DNA of 64,000 bases from Actinoplanes xinjiangensis (lineage in GTDB: Bacteria > Actinomycetota > Actinomycetes > Mycobacteriales > Micromonosporaceae). The stretch covers positions 248,001-312,000 of the forward strand of contig NZ_QGGR01000006.1 in assembly GCF_003148685.1 (NCBI RefSeq), given 5' to 3'. Each line of letters begins with the position of its first letter. Position 1 is the stretch's first letter. The translations under genes and the position numbers were made by a program. Positions 24,665 to 33,586 of the stretch are shown piece after piece. The notes below the pieces were generated by a model, which did no database searches, was not told the DNA's origin, and was given only the letters and a program-made list of their open reading frames with translations.

Positions 24665-26920
24665 TCAGAGGTTCAGGGACCAGCTGTTCAGATAACCGGT
24701 GTCCAGGTTGGCGGCGTCCTGGACCCGGAGCTTCCAGGCGCCGTCGGCCACCTCCGCGGAGAGGTTCACCGTGTACGTGGCGTCGATGTTGTCGGCGCTG
24801 CCCCCGCTGCGGCTGCGGAGCGGGTGGACCGTGCCGTCCGGGGCGACCAGCGACACCGCCAGGTCACCGACGTACGTGTGGACGATGTGCACCTCGACCG
24901 TGCTGCTCGCCGACGCGTTGCCGGCGCAGCCGTTGATCACGACGGTGGACTCGACCGTGGTGTTGTCCGGGATCGCCAGGTCGGAGGCGTTGCCGCCGGA
25001 GCAGCCGGGCAGGCCGTTGACGGTGAGCGCGACGTTCGCCCGCCGGACCGTCACCGGGGACGTGCCGGTCACGACCACGGTGTACTGGCCGCTGTCGGCG
25101 TCCTCGGAGGCGGTGAGCGTCAGGGTCGACGTCTCGCCGGCGGTCACCGACGGCGCGCTGAAGACGGCGGTCACGCCGGCCGGCACCCCGGACGCGGTGA
25201 GATCGATGGTCTGAGCCTCGCCGTTGACACTGGCGGTGGTGACCGTGACGGTGGCCGAGGTCCCCGGGTCCAGCGTCACGGTCGCCGGGTCGGCAGCGAC
25301 CGAGAAGTCGTTGGTGACCGGGCATTCCGGGTCGTTGCCGGCGACGTTGACGGCGGTCCAGGCGGCCTGCACGGTCTTGTACTCGGTGGAGCACAGGCCG
25401 TACAGGTCGGTGGCGGCGGACAGGGTGTAGGCGCGGGAGGTGTTCGCCGGGGTGGTGGTGCTGACGTAGCGGGTGTTGGAGGTGAAGTACACGTCCAGCG
25501 CCCGGTACCAGATCTTCTCGGCCTTCTCCCGGCCGATGCCGGTGACCGCGGGGGCGTTGCCGCAGACGGGGGAGGTGCCGTACGCGGTGGCGCCGGTGCC
25601 CTCGGCCAGGTTGAAGAAGAAGTGGTTGCCCGGCCCGGACGAGTAGTGCACGTCGACACTGTTGGTGCCGGTCGACCAGCAACCGTGCGAGGAACCGTCC
25701 AGGGTCGGGTTGTACATGTAGCGCAGCGGTGCCCCGGTGCCCCGGATGTCGATCTTCTCGCCGATGTCGTAGTCGCCCGGGTCGCTCGTGGTGTCGGCGT
25801 AGAACTCGACCGCGGTGCCGAAGATGTCGCTGGTCGCCTCGTTGAGACCACCGGACTCGCCGGAGTAGGTCAGGCCGCCGGACACCACGTTCTCGGTCAC
25901 GCCGTGCGCCATCTCGTGGCCGGCCACGTCGAGGGAGACCAGCGGCTTGGCGTTGCTGGATCCGTCGCCGTAGGTCATCTGGGTGCCGTCCCAGAAGGCG
26001 TTGACGTACGCGTTGCCGTAGTGCACCCGCGAGGGCACGCCGCGCCCGTCACCGAAGATGCCGTTGCGGCCGTGCACGTTCTTGAAGTAGTCGAACGTCG
26101 TCGCGGCGCCGAAGTGCGCGTCCACGGCCGCCGACTGCCGGCTGGTGGTGGCGCCGGTGCCCCACGCGTTGTCGGCGTCGGTGAAGGTGGTGCAGGTGCT
26201 GGTGCCGTTGTTCATGTCGCAGGTGCGGCCGTTGCCGCGGGTCGGGTCGATCATGCTGTACGTGGAGCCGGACAGCGTGGTCTCGACGGCGACGGTGCCG
26301 GAGTAGACGCCGGCGCCGGTGCCCGCGACCGCTTCGATCTCGTCGTACTCGCCGATGTGTGCGCCGGTGATCGCGTCGGTGATGACGTGCAGGTGGGAGG
26401 GGGTCTGCTTGTCGGGGGCCCAGCCGTGGATCACCGTCTCCCAGGCGAGCCGGCCGCGGGCGGTGCTGGCGTCGACGAACAGTTCCGGCTGGTCGTTCGC
26501 GGTCCGGGTGCCTTCGAAGCGGGCCTTGGCCGCCGACAGCGCCGTCGCGCCGGTGACCTTCGGGGTGGTCGCCAGGGTGAGGGGCGCGGCGAGGCCGACC
26601 GACGTGCCGGTGAGCGCCCCGGAGGCGTCGGTGTGCACGACGAAGTCACCCCCGTAGACGCGCAGGCCACGATAGGTACGGGTGTAACGGACGTGGGCGT
26701 CGCCGTCGGCGTCCACCTTGGTGCGGTAGGCGGTGTACGACTCGCCGCCGGCCGCGACGATCGCTGCCGGGCGGGTGTTGATCAGGCTGTCGGACCGGCT
26801 GACGGCCTGGGCCTCGGTGGGTGGGGGCTGCGACGGAGCTGCCGAGGTGCTCGCGGCGGTGGCCACGAGGGCGCTGCCGACCAGCGCGGTGACGCCGGCC
26901 AGCGCGAGGGTTTTCTTCAC
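24665..26920 (-). CDS. Secreted M4 (thermolysin-like) metalloprotease with P-domain
   Basis: A 751-residue pre-pro-protease. GTG at 26920 has GGAGG 6 nt upstream, which beats ATGs further 5'. A signal peptide ends near residue 28, followed by an FTP/PepSY propeptide (to about 200). The catalytic domain has the zinc helix VAGHEMAHG and the third ligand Glu in GGLNEATSD, with the M4 C-terminal helical domain and a His in SVDVHYSSGPGNHFF. An Ig-like domain (about 525-605) and a P/proprotein-convertase-type domain (about 630-751; DLAIPDN, GDLAVSLVAPDG, LNSWSLNL) end the protein. It degrades extracellular protein. An inverted repeat lies 27 bp upstream. Confidence 0.95.
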   Translation of the reverse strand: MKKTLALAGVTALVGSALVATAASTSAAPSQPPPTEAQAVSRSDSLINTRPAAIVAAGGESYTAYRTKVDADGDAHVRYTRTYRGLRVYGGDFVVHTDASGALTGTSVGLAAPLTLATTPKVTGATALSAAKARFEGTRTANDQPELFVDASTARGRLAWETVIHGWAPDKQTPSHLHVITDAITGAHIGEYDEIEAVAGTGAGVYSGTVAVETTLSGSTYSMIDPTRGNGRTCDMNNGTSTCTTFTDADNAWGTGATTSRQSAAVDAHFGAATTFDYFKNVHGRNGIFGDGRGVPSRVHYGNAYVNAFWDGTQMTYGDGSSNAKPLVSLDVAGHEMAHGVTENVVSGGLTYSGESGGLNEATSDIFGTAVEFYADTTSDPGDYDIGEKIDIRGTGAPLRYMYNPTLDGSSHGCWSTGTNSVDVHYSSGPGNHFFFNLAEGTGATAYGTSPVCGNAPAVTGIGREKAEKIWYRALDVYFTSNTRYVSTTTPANTSRAYTLSAATDLYGLCSTEYKTVQAAWTAVNVAGNDPECPVTNDFSVAADPATVTLDPGTSATVTVTTASVNGEAQTIDLTASGVPAGVTAVFSAPSVTAGETSTLTLTASEDADSGQYTVVVTGTSPVTVRRANVALTVNGLPGCSGGNASDLAIPDNTTVESTVVINGCAGNASASSTVEVHIVHTYVGDLAVSLVAPDGTVHPLRSRSGGSADNIDATYTVNLSAEVADGAWKLRVQDAANLDTGYLNSWSLNL

Positions 26921-26946
26921 GCGGTTCCTCCCGAAACCAGACATGT

Positions 26947-26962
26947 ACACATGGCAATGTGT
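26947..26962. promoter_or_regulatory. Inverted repeat in the leader of the M4 protease gene
   Basis: ACACAT-GGCA-ATGTGT has perfect 6-bp arms, 27 bp upstream of the protease start. A GATAAT-like -10 on the minus strand lies just upstream at 26974-26969, so the dyad would sit near the transcription start and could be an operator. Confidence 0.45.
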
Positions 26963-27043
26963 GGATGAATTATCGCGTGAAGATAGTGATGAGCTTATAT
27001 ATCCTTCAGGTCATACCGTAAGGGCACACCTCGACCTCGCCGG

Positions 27044-27868
27044 TCAGGTCGTGAAGACGGTGAACTCGACCTGGTGGACGGCGCCGCCCGCCTGGAACTG
27101 GAGGAACATCCGCTTGTCGCCGCGTTCGGCGAACGCCGCGTGGAAGGCCAGCACGCCGTCGGCGGGGGCCTCACCACCGGCGCCGGCCGGGATCGGGTGC
27201 AGATGCTTGAGGCCCTGGGTGCGCACCTCGAAGTTGGACAGGTGGGCGTAGGCGCCGAGGTACGGCTCCAGCGCCGCCGGGCGGCCGTCGCGCAGCACCT
27301 GGAACTGGAGCGCCGTCTGGGTGCCGGAGGCCAGGTCGGCGGTGCCGTCGAGACGGCGCACCGTGTACGGGCCGGACCGGTCCTGTGCCTCCGGGGCCGG
27401 CACCGGGACCATCGTGGTGTCGCCGGCGATGACGAACGGCACGCCCAGCACCGTGGGTTCGGGGCCGTGCGGGCCCGCGGCGCGCCCGTGCGGGACGAAC
27501 TCGAGGTACACCCGGTAGGCGCCGCCGTCGGGGATGGTCACCGGGGCCGTCCACGCTCCGTCGACGACGTCCGGGTGCAGGTGCTGATAGCCGGACAGGT
27601 CGTCGCGTAGCACGTACATGTGCATGGGCCTGGTGTGGATCGATGGGAAGTCGGTGACCGGGCCGGAGGGCCCGGTGATCCGCAGGGACACCGTCGCCGG
27701 ACCGCGACCGGTGGGCAGCGACAGGGCCTCCACGCGGAAACCGTCGTAGCTGTCGGAGAGGCCGTCGCTGTTGTAGGCGACCGCTGACGGGGCGGGCGCG
27801 GGCGGTGCGGCGGGAGCGCGGCTGTCCAGGAACAGGTAGGCGGCGCCCACGAAGCCGGCCAGCGTCAC
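27044..27868 (-). CDS. Membrane-anchored His/Met-rich protein, possibly metal-binding
   Basis: A 274-residue protein with an N-terminal hydrophobic anchor (TLAGFVGAAYLFL) and an outer part of two beta-rich halves. The first has PMHMYVLRDDLSGYQHLHPD and the second YAHLSNFEVRTQGLKHLHP, so the same His pattern occurs twice and could bind copper or another metal. Coding may begin upstream at a CTG (27910) that overlaps the stop of the preceding gene as CTGA; that would add a basic n-region (NARHRR) before the anchor. It forms an operon with the LVIVD-propeller gene. The metal role is inferred. Confidence 0.75.
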   Translation of the reverse strand: MTLAGFVGAAYLFLDSRAPAAPPAPAPSAVAYNSDGLSDSYDGFRVEALSLPTGRGPATVSLRITGPSGPVTDFPSIHTRPMHMYVLRDDLSGYQHLHPDVVDGAWTAPVTIPDGGAYRVYLEFVPHGRAAGPHGPEPTVLGVPFVIAGDTTMVPVPAPEAQDRSGPYTVRRLDGTADLASGTQTALQFQVLRDGRPAALEPYLGAYAHLSNFEVRTQGLKHLHPIPAGAGGEAPADGVLAFHAAFAERGDKRMFLQFQAGGAVHQVEFTVFTT

Positions 27869-27906
27869 CGCCGCGGTGAGGCGGCGGTGACGCGCGTTCT
27901 GGCCGG

Positions 27907-29211
27907 TCAGCTCACTGCCGCCGCGCCGGTGGGCCGGACCAGGAACAGCCCGACGCCGATGCTCTGGACGGCGACCACCCCGTTCTTCAGGTACGGCAGA
28001 GCCATCCAGCTGCCGCTGTAGCCGCTGGCGTTCGACGACGGGTCGACGTCGAAGTAACCGACCTCGGGCAGCTTGGCGGTGGCGGCGCTGGTGGTGTCGA
28101 GAATGCGCAGCCCGCCGCGGTAGGACGCCTGGAAGTGGCGGTTGCCGACCGTGTAGCCGTTGTGGTTGACGAAGGTGCCGCGGGTGCCGACGTCCTTGCC
28201 CACGTACCGGGCGGCGTCCAGCTTCTCGATGTTGTAGACGAAGTCCGGGCTGCCGCCGGCGGTGCTGATCGTCTCGTCGTTGACGATCATGTGCTTGTAG
28301 TCGCTGGTGGCGAAACCCTGGTGGATGAAGCTCGCGCCCGGGTGCGTGACACTGGACAGGACCTTGATGGCGGCCTTGTCGGTGACGTCCAGGATCTGGA
28401 ACCGCCGGCCCTGACCGGTGTAGTTGAAGGCGATCTCACGGCCGGTGTAGCGGGTGTCCGGGCCGGTGTAGTTCACCACGACCGACTCGTGTGAGTAGAC
28501 CTCACGGCTGTAGCACCCCGCCGACTTCAGGCTGAGCGGCGTCTTGATGTCGTAGATCGTCAGGCCCTTGCTGCACGTGTTCGCGCCGGACACGTACAGG
28601 AAACCGGTGTTCTGGTTGATCGACAGTGTGTGGCTGTTGGTCAGGCCGGTGAACCGCGCGTCGGCGGTGAAGGTCTGCGTCGTCGTCACGCCCTGCAGCT
28701 TGTTGAGGTTGAAGATCTGGATGCCGTGCGAGACCGAGTCCTTGCCGATGTAGGCGTAGTTCTTGTACGTGCGGACGTCGCACCAGGACGAGCTGACACC
28801 GTTCGACGACGGCAGGTTCCCCAGGTACCGCGGGTTGGACGGGTCCGTCACGTTGACGAAGGAGACGCCGTTGGACCGGCAGTACAGGATGTATTCGTTG
28901 CTGTCACGGGTGTCGGTCCAGTACCACATGCTCGACGATCCACCACCGCCCAGCGCCGACTGCGGCAGGAAGCTGAGCAGGTCGACGTTCTTGCACGGGT
29001 AGGTCCCGGCCATACCGTTGACGCAGGTCACCGGGGCGCCGGCGAGGGCTGTGCCGCTGCGCCAGGTGGGTTCGTAGATCCGCAGCATCTCGGCCTGTTC
29101 GGCCCGGCCCTCCGGGGTTTCCGGGTCGTGTGCCGTGGCCGGCGGGCCGGCCAGTGCCAGAAGGAGGACCGCGGTGGCGGCGAGCGTGATACGACGTACT
29201 CCTCGGAGCAT
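27907..29211 (-). CDS. Secreted LVIVD-repeat (choice-of-anchor B) beta-propeller protein
   Basis: A 434-residue exported protein with a signal peptide ending ATA-H (about residue 26). The body has repeated propeller strands such as VSFVNVTDPSNPRYLGNL, IQIFNLNKLQ, LTIYDIKTP, RFQILDVTDK and LRILDTTS, matching the LVIVD/choice-of-anchor B family. It contains several cysteines (CVNGMAGTYPCKNVDL) that may form disulfides. The family is usually surface-associated and has no assigned activity. The His/Met-rich protein gene follows directly, so the two probably act together. Confidence 0.85.
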   Translation of the reverse strand: MLRGVRRITLAATAVLLLALAGPPATAHDPETPEGRAEQAEMLRIYEPTWRSGTALAGAPVTCVNGMAGTYPCKNVDLLSFLPQSALGGGGSSSMWYWTDTRDSNEYILYCRSNGVSFVNVTDPSNPRYLGNLPSSNGVSSSWCDVRTYKNYAYIGKDSVSHGIQIFNLNKLQGVTTTQTFTADARFTGLTNSHTLSINQNTGFLYVSGANTCSKGLTIYDIKTPLSLKSAGCYSREVYSHESVVVNYTGPDTRYTGREIAFNYTGQGRRFQILDVTDKAAIKVLSSVTHPGASFIHQGFATSDYKHMIVNDETISTAGGSPDFVYNIEKLDAARYVGKDVGTRGTFVNHNGYTVGNRHFQASYRGGLRILDTTSAATAKLPEVGYFDVDPSSNASGYSGSWMALPYLKNGVVAVQSIGVGLFLVRPTGAAAVS

Positions 29212-29287
29212 GGGTGGGCCCTTTCGCGCGGAGTATGCAGCGCGCGCGGGGGTCGGCACGCGCCTCGAGTGCGTGCCTGAACGCTAA

Positions 29288-29319
29288 GCGCCAATTTGAC
29301 TAACGTCAATGTTTGGCGC
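29288..29319. promoter_or_regulatory. Nested inverted repeats upstream of the LVIVD gene
   Basis: GCGCCAA (29288-29294) pairs with TTGGCGC (29313-29319), and inside lies TTGAC-N4-GTCAA (29296-29309). The site is about 80 bp upstream of the start. It may be an operator for the LVIVD/His-rich operon. The regulator is unknown. Confidence 0.45.
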
Positions 29320-29416
29320 GTGCTCCACCGTCATATCGGGAAACGGATGGACGCAATGTTATGGAAACGTCCGGACCGTTGACCGTGTCGTTTTAATCAG
29401 CTCGTCGAACAGAGAA

Positions 29417-29452
29417 ATTCCCCTTTCCGTCCGAGGTCCCGGAAAGGGGAAT
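29417..29452 (-). terminator. Strong 12-bp hairpin, likely intrinsic terminator
   Basis: ATTCCCCTTTCC and GGAAAGGGGAAT form perfect 12-bp arms around a 12-nt loop. On the minus strand the stem is followed by TTTCTCT, giving a T-rich tail. It would end transcription of the small gene at 29527-29805. The remaining 29212-29526 gap holds only this and the dyad above. Confidence 0.7.
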
Positions 29453-29526
29453 CGAGGTGGCGAGGGCCGGAGCGCACGTCGGGCGATCGTGGGCGCCGGC
29501 CGTCTGCCGTGATGGGTCGGACGTGA

Positions 29527-29805
29527 TCAGAAAGGTGCGGGGCCACTACCTGCCAGGGACATCAGCACCTGCGTCGCGAGCAGCTTCCGGATGCCGGTGA
29601 CGGCCACCGCCCCGACCTGATCGTAGGGCAGCTCCAGGAACAGCCCGTCACTTGCGTTGCGCACGTCCGCGCTGATCTGGTCCGGACGGAACGTGCCGCC
29701 CCAGCCCTCGACACCACCTCGCTGGTTGGTGCTGAGCGAAGCCATACCGGACACGTATGTGCCACCGACGAGGATCAGCCGCGCGGGACCGGAGTAGGTC
29801 GTCAT
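29527..29805 (-). CDS. Small hypothetical protein
   Basis: A 92-residue protein with strands at the start (ARLILVGGTYVSG) and WGGTFRPDQISADVRNASDGLFLELP in the middle. No signal peptide or known motif is seen. ATG at 29805 is used; a TTG three codons upstream is possible. It diverges from the GAF-PAS histidine kinase and is followed by a strong hairpin. Confidence 0.6.
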   Translation of the reverse strand: MTTYSGPARLILVGGTYVSGMASLSTNQRGGVEGWGGTFRPDQISADVRNASDGLFLELPYDQVGAVAVTGIRKLLATQVLMSLAGSGPAPF

Positions 29806-29906
29806 AGTGTCCAACCGTATCCGGCTCCCGGCGCCGTGCCCCGGGCGGGCTCAGTTCCCGGCCGGGCGTGCCGAACAGGAGAACGGGGCTCGGGAGGGAC
29901 CGGGGG

Positions 29907-31478
29907 TTGGACGGGCAACGGCGGATCGGGTACGCGGACCGGCTGGCCGCGGTGGATTCCACCGGCCTGCTGGCGCTGCCGCACGCCCCCGGCCTGGACC
30001 GGTTGACCCGGCTGGCGTCGCGGCTGCTGGGGGTGCCGACCTCGCTGGTCTCGCTGGTCACCGATGAGCGGCAGGTGTTCGCCAGTCAGCTCGGACTGCC
30101 GTCGCCGTGGGCCCGAGCGGGGCAGACACCGCTGTCGCATTCGTTCTGCCAGTACGTCGTGGACAACGATGCGCCGCTGGTCGTCACCGACGCCCGCGCC
30201 GACGAACGGGTGCACGACAACCGGGCCGTCGACGAGATCGGCGTGATCGCCTACGCGGGGATGCCGATCCGGATGGACGGGCACACCCTCGGGTCGTTCT
30301 GTGCCATCGACGCCGAACCGCGTACGTGGAGTGCCACCGACCTGGCCCTGCTGGAGGACCTCGCGGCGGCCGCGAGTTCCGAGATCGCCCTGATCAAGGC
30401 GGCCGGTGACGCCGGGCACGCCGCCCGGACGATGCGGGCCGTCCTGGAGGCGTCGCACGACGCCTACGTGTCCACCGACGCCGAGGGGATCGTGCTGGAC
30501 TGGAACCCGGCCGCGGAGCGGCTGTTCGGCTGGTCCCGGGCCGAGGCGATCGGTGCGCCCGCGATCAGACTGATCATCCCGCCGGAGCACCGGGCGCGGT
30601 ACGCCGCCGACGTCGCCCGGGTGCGCGGCGGCGGCGAGTCCGTTCTCGCCGGGCGCCGCATGGAGATGCCGGTCAAGGACCGGAACGGCCGGATCTTCCC
30701 CGTCGAGTACACCGTGCAGGTCACCGCCGTCGGCCGGCCGGTCTTCCACGCGTTCCTGCACGACATCAGTGCCCGGCTGCGGGCCCAGGGTGAGCTGGAG
30801 CAGCGCAACCGGCAGCTGGAGCAGGCCAACCTGCTGAAGCTCGACCTGATGGGCATGCTGTCGCACGACATCGGCACGCCGCTGGCCGCCATCAGCGGCT
30901 TCAGTGAGCTGCTGGCGGACGAGCCGCTGCCGGAGTCGGCGCTCGACCTGATCGGCCGGATCCGCAAGGCCACCCACCGCATCGACGAACTGCGGCACAA
31001 CGTGCTGGCCATGTGCAGCCTCGACGCCGGCACCCTCACCGCCCGCCGCCAGCCGGTCCAGCTCGCCCACGCCCTGCGGGAGGCCCTCGACGCCGTCGAG
31101 GCCGACATTCCGGTCGAGTGTCCGGACAGCCTGTGGGTGCTGGTCAACCCGGCACACCTCACGCAGATCATCGTCAACTTCCTCACCAACGCCGCCAAGT
31201 ACGGCGGGGGAGCCACCGCCATCACGGCACGGCTGGACGGGAAGGCGGTCATCGTCGCCGTCCACGACGAGGGGCCCGGCGTGCCGCCCGCGTTGCGGCC
31301 CACCCTGTTCGACCGCTACACCCGGGCCGAGGACATCTGTGGGCCCCGCGGGCACGGGCTGGGCCTGCACATCGTGGCCAGCCTGGCCGGCGCCAACCAC
31401 GGCACCGTGAGCCACCACGACAACCATCCCCGGGGCAGCACCTTCCGGCTGACCCTGGACGCCGCCGCCCACCCCTGA
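29907..31478 (+). CDS. GAF-PAS sensor histidine kinase
   Basis: A soluble kinase of about 523 residues. A GAF domain comes first (LASRLLGVPTSLVSLVTDERQVF through GHTLGSFCAID), then a PAS domain (VLEASHDAYVSTDAEGIVLDWNPAAERLFGWSRAEAIG), the HisKA H-box (MLSHDIGTPLAAISGFSELL) and a HATPase domain (NFLTNAAKYGG, DEGPGVP, GHGLGLHIVASL). The TTG at 29907 has GGGAGGG about 9 nt upstream and is preferred; a GTG at 29868 is an alternative. There is no transmembrane segment, so it senses a cytoplasmic signal. No response regulator is adjacent. Confidence 0.88.
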   Translation: MDGQRRIGYADRLAAVDSTGLLALPHAPGLDRLTRLASRLLGVPTSLVSLVTDERQVFASQLGLPSPWARAGQTPLSHSFCQYVVDNDAPLVVTDARADERVHDNRAVDEIGVIAYAGMPIRMDGHTLGSFCAIDAEPRTWSATDLALLEDLAAAASSEIALIKAAGDAGHAARTMRAVLEASHDAYVSTDAEGIVLDWNPAAERLFGWSRAEAIGAPAIRLIIPPEHRARYAADVARVRGGGESVLAGRRMEMPVKDRNGRIFPVEYTVQVTAVGRPVFHAFLHDISARLRAQGELEQRNRQLEQANLLKLDLMGMLSHDIGTPLAAISGFSELLADEPLPESALDLIGRIRKATHRIDELRHNVLAMCSLDAGTLTARRQPVQLAHALREALDAVEADIPVECPDSLWVLVNPAHLTQIIVNFLTNAAKYGGGATAITARLDGKAVIVAVHDEGPGVPPALRPTLFDRYTRAEDICGPRGHGLGLHIVASLAGANHGTVSHHDNHPRGSTFRLTLDAAAHP

Positions 31479-31637
31479 CCCGCCACGCGTTCGGCATTGA
31501 CGACTCTCGGTGGACGGCACGGTTCCCCGGCGCGTGTTCGAGTGCGATCGGTATTGAACAGTGCCGATCGAGCGGTGGACGTGACCCTCCCTGCCGCACA
31601 TATTGCGGTGAGGCGATCCCGCCGAAAGGGGAGAGTC

Positions 31638-32525
31638 ATGAACAACCCGGTATACCGAACGGCGAAGGCCCGTTTCCTGATGGCGGTGGCCGGAGTCGTC
31701 GCTCTCGTCCTCGGCGGCCTGGCCGTGCCCCGGCCGGCCGCCGCCGCCACGACGCTGATCTACGCCACCTTCAAGGGTGACGGGGCGGCCGACCAGGAGC
31801 TGTGGATCTACCAGTCCACCAACGGCGGCACCAGCTACAACGTCCTGCACGACACCAACTTCCGGGGACCGACCGGGGTGCTGCGCGACCCGAGCATCAT
31901 CAAGCGGGGCGGCACCTACTACATCGCCTACACGTGGCAGTCCTGGACGACCAACTCGACGTACTTCGCCGTCGCCCGCAGCACGGACCTGCTGAACTGG
32001 ACCAACATCGCCACGGTCCCGTCCGGGATCAGCAGCACGAGGTTCACGTGGGCGCCCGAGTTCTACATCGAGGGCTCGACCGTCACCATCATCGCCAACG
32101 TCGCGCAGACCACCTGCTCCAACTGCTTCCGCCCGTACGTCTACACGGCCCAGAACAGCGACCTCACCTCGTGGAGCGCGCCGCAGCAGATGTGGGGCCT
32201 CGGCTTCAACCACATCGACGCCTACGTGGTGAAGTCCGGCGGCACCTGGCACTCCTTCGTCAAGAACGAGACCACCAAGTACATCGAGCACTGGACCAGC
32301 ACCGACCGGCTCACCGGCGGCTGGATCAACCGGGGCAACCTGTGGAGTTCCGGTTACGAGGGCCCGTCGCTGGTCCGCATGGACAACGGCCAGTACCGCA
32401 TCTACGTCGACAGGTACACCAACGGCGGCCTCTGGACCGCGACCAGTGCGGACCTCAACACCTGGACCGGTCTGAGCGCGGTCGGCTGCTCCGGCTGCCG
32501 GCACGGCACCGCTATTCCCCGCTGA
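31638..32525 (+). CDS. Secreted GH43-like glycosidase
   Basis: A 295-residue exported protein, signal peptide ending AAA-A near residue 37. The five-bladed propeller fold of GH43 is suggested by LRDPSIIKRGGTYYIAYTW (Asp base), FTWAPEFYIEG (pKa-modulating region) and SSGYEGPSLVRMDNGQYRIYVDRY (Glu acid). Family members are mainly alpha-L-arabinofuranosidases, beta-xylosidases or galactanases; the substrate here is not fixed by sequence. GGGGAG precedes the ATG. It fits the pectin/arabinogalactan set with the CE12 gene downstream. Confidence 0.8.
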   Translation: MNNPVYRTAKARFLMAVAGVVALVLGGLAVPRPAAAATTLIYATFKGDGAADQELWIYQSTNGGTSYNVLHDTNFRGPTGVLRDPSIIKRGGTYYIAYTWQSWTTNSTYFAVARSTDLLNWTNIATVPSGISSTRFTWAPEFYIEGSTVTIIANVAQTTCSNCFRPYVYTAQNSDLTSWSAPQQMWGLGFNHIDAYVVKSGGTWHSFVKNETTKYIEHWTSTDRLTGGWINRGNLWSSGYEGPSLVRMDNGQYRIYVDRYTNGGLWTATSADLNTWTGLSAVGCSGCRHGTAIPR

Positions 32526-32755
32526 ACGGCGCGTCCTTCCCGGGACTCCGCTGTCCGGCCGAACGCCGGCCCGGCTTCCGTGGGGTCACGCCGTCGAGCT
32601 GTACTGATTGACATCGAAGTTGCTCGATAAATAGGCTCGTGGTGTCCTGATGCCATGAAACGATTCATGCCCTCGCGTTTCGTGGCTTGTGGGCCGGGCG
32701 CATCCCCTGACCATCGCGGCCGGCCGGCAGACGTGCATCCCCACGCGGAGGAACC

Positions 32756-33586
32756 ATGCGCATGCTCCGGCACCTCATCGTCACCGCCCTGGCCGTACCC
32801 CTGATGCTGGCCGCCCCCGACGCCGCACCCGGACTCCCCGGATGCGGTTCACGGCCCGCAGCCGCGGCGGCGGCCGCCGCGACCACCACCGTCTGGCTCG
32901 CGGGCGACTCCACGATGGCCAACCCGTCGGCCGTCTGCCCGGTCGGCTGGGGCGCCCGGTTCGGCGCGCTCTTCACCAGCGACGTCGTGGTGAACAACCT
33001 GGCCCTCGGTGGCCGCAGCATTCAGACGTGGCTCTACGAGGGCAACGTCACCTCGACCATCGGCTCCGACGGCGAATGCGCCCTCACCTCGACCACCGCG
33101 TCCGCCCGCTGGCAGCGCGTACTCGACGGGATGAAGGCCGGCGACTACCTGTTCATCCAGTTCGGCATCAACGACGGCTCGGCCACCTGCCCCCGGCATG
33201 TCGGCACCGCCCGGTACCAGCGGCTGATGACGATGATGGCGCAGACGGCCAAGGCCCGGGGCGCCCATCCGGTGCTGCTCACCGCGGTCGCGGCGATCAC
33301 CTGTTCGGGGGGCACCGCCGTCCGGAACCGCGGCTACGTCAACCAGACCCTCGCGGCCGGCGCCGCCACCGGATCGCCGGTCATCGACCTCCAGACGCTC
33401 AGCGTCAACCACTACAACGCGGTCCGGCTGTGTCCCCACAACGGCGACTACACGGCCGGGCTCGTCGGACAGTACTTCTGCAACGACCACACCCACTTCG
33501 AGGCGTACGGCGCCCAGCGGATCGCCGGCCTCGTGGCGGGCGCACTGCGCAGCCAGAACATCCCGCTCGCCGGATCGCTGCTGTGA
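32756..33586 (+). CDS. Secreted SGNH esterase, CE12-like (rhamnogalacturonan acetylesterase type)
   Basis: A 276-residue exported hydrolase. After a signal peptide and an alanine-rich stretch, it has SGNH block I (WLAGDSTMA, nucleophile Ser), block II (LALGGRSIQTW), block III (FIQFGINDGS) and block V (DHTHFEAYGA, catalytic Asp/His). The DHTHF ending is typical of CE12 rhamnogalacturonan acetylesterases, which strip acetyl groups from pectin. GGAGG lies 4 nt before the ATG. Its stop overlaps the next (broken) gene as GTGA. Confidence 0.88.
   Translation: MRMLRHLIVTALAVPLMLAAPDAAPGLPGCGSRPAAAAAAAATTTVWLAGDSTMANPSAVCPVGWGARFGALFTSDVVVNNLALGGRSIQTWLYEGNVTSTIGSDGECALTSTTASARWQRVLDGMKAGDYLFIQFGINDGSATCPRHVGTARYQRLMTMMAQTAKARGAHPVLLTAVAAITCSGGTAVRNRGYVNQTLAAGAATGSPVIDLQTLSVNHYNAVRLCPHNGDYTAGLVGQYFCNDHTHFEAYGAQRIAGLVAGALRSQNIPLAGSLL

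Noticed and set aside
24824..26968. 714-codon open frame opposite the M4 protease
   Set aside because: Val/Gly/Arg-rich shadow; the minus strand holds the clear zinc protease.
29802..32504. 900-codon open frame opposite the kinase and GH43 genes
   Set aside because: It spans two real genes and their intergenic gap and has no recognisable domain.
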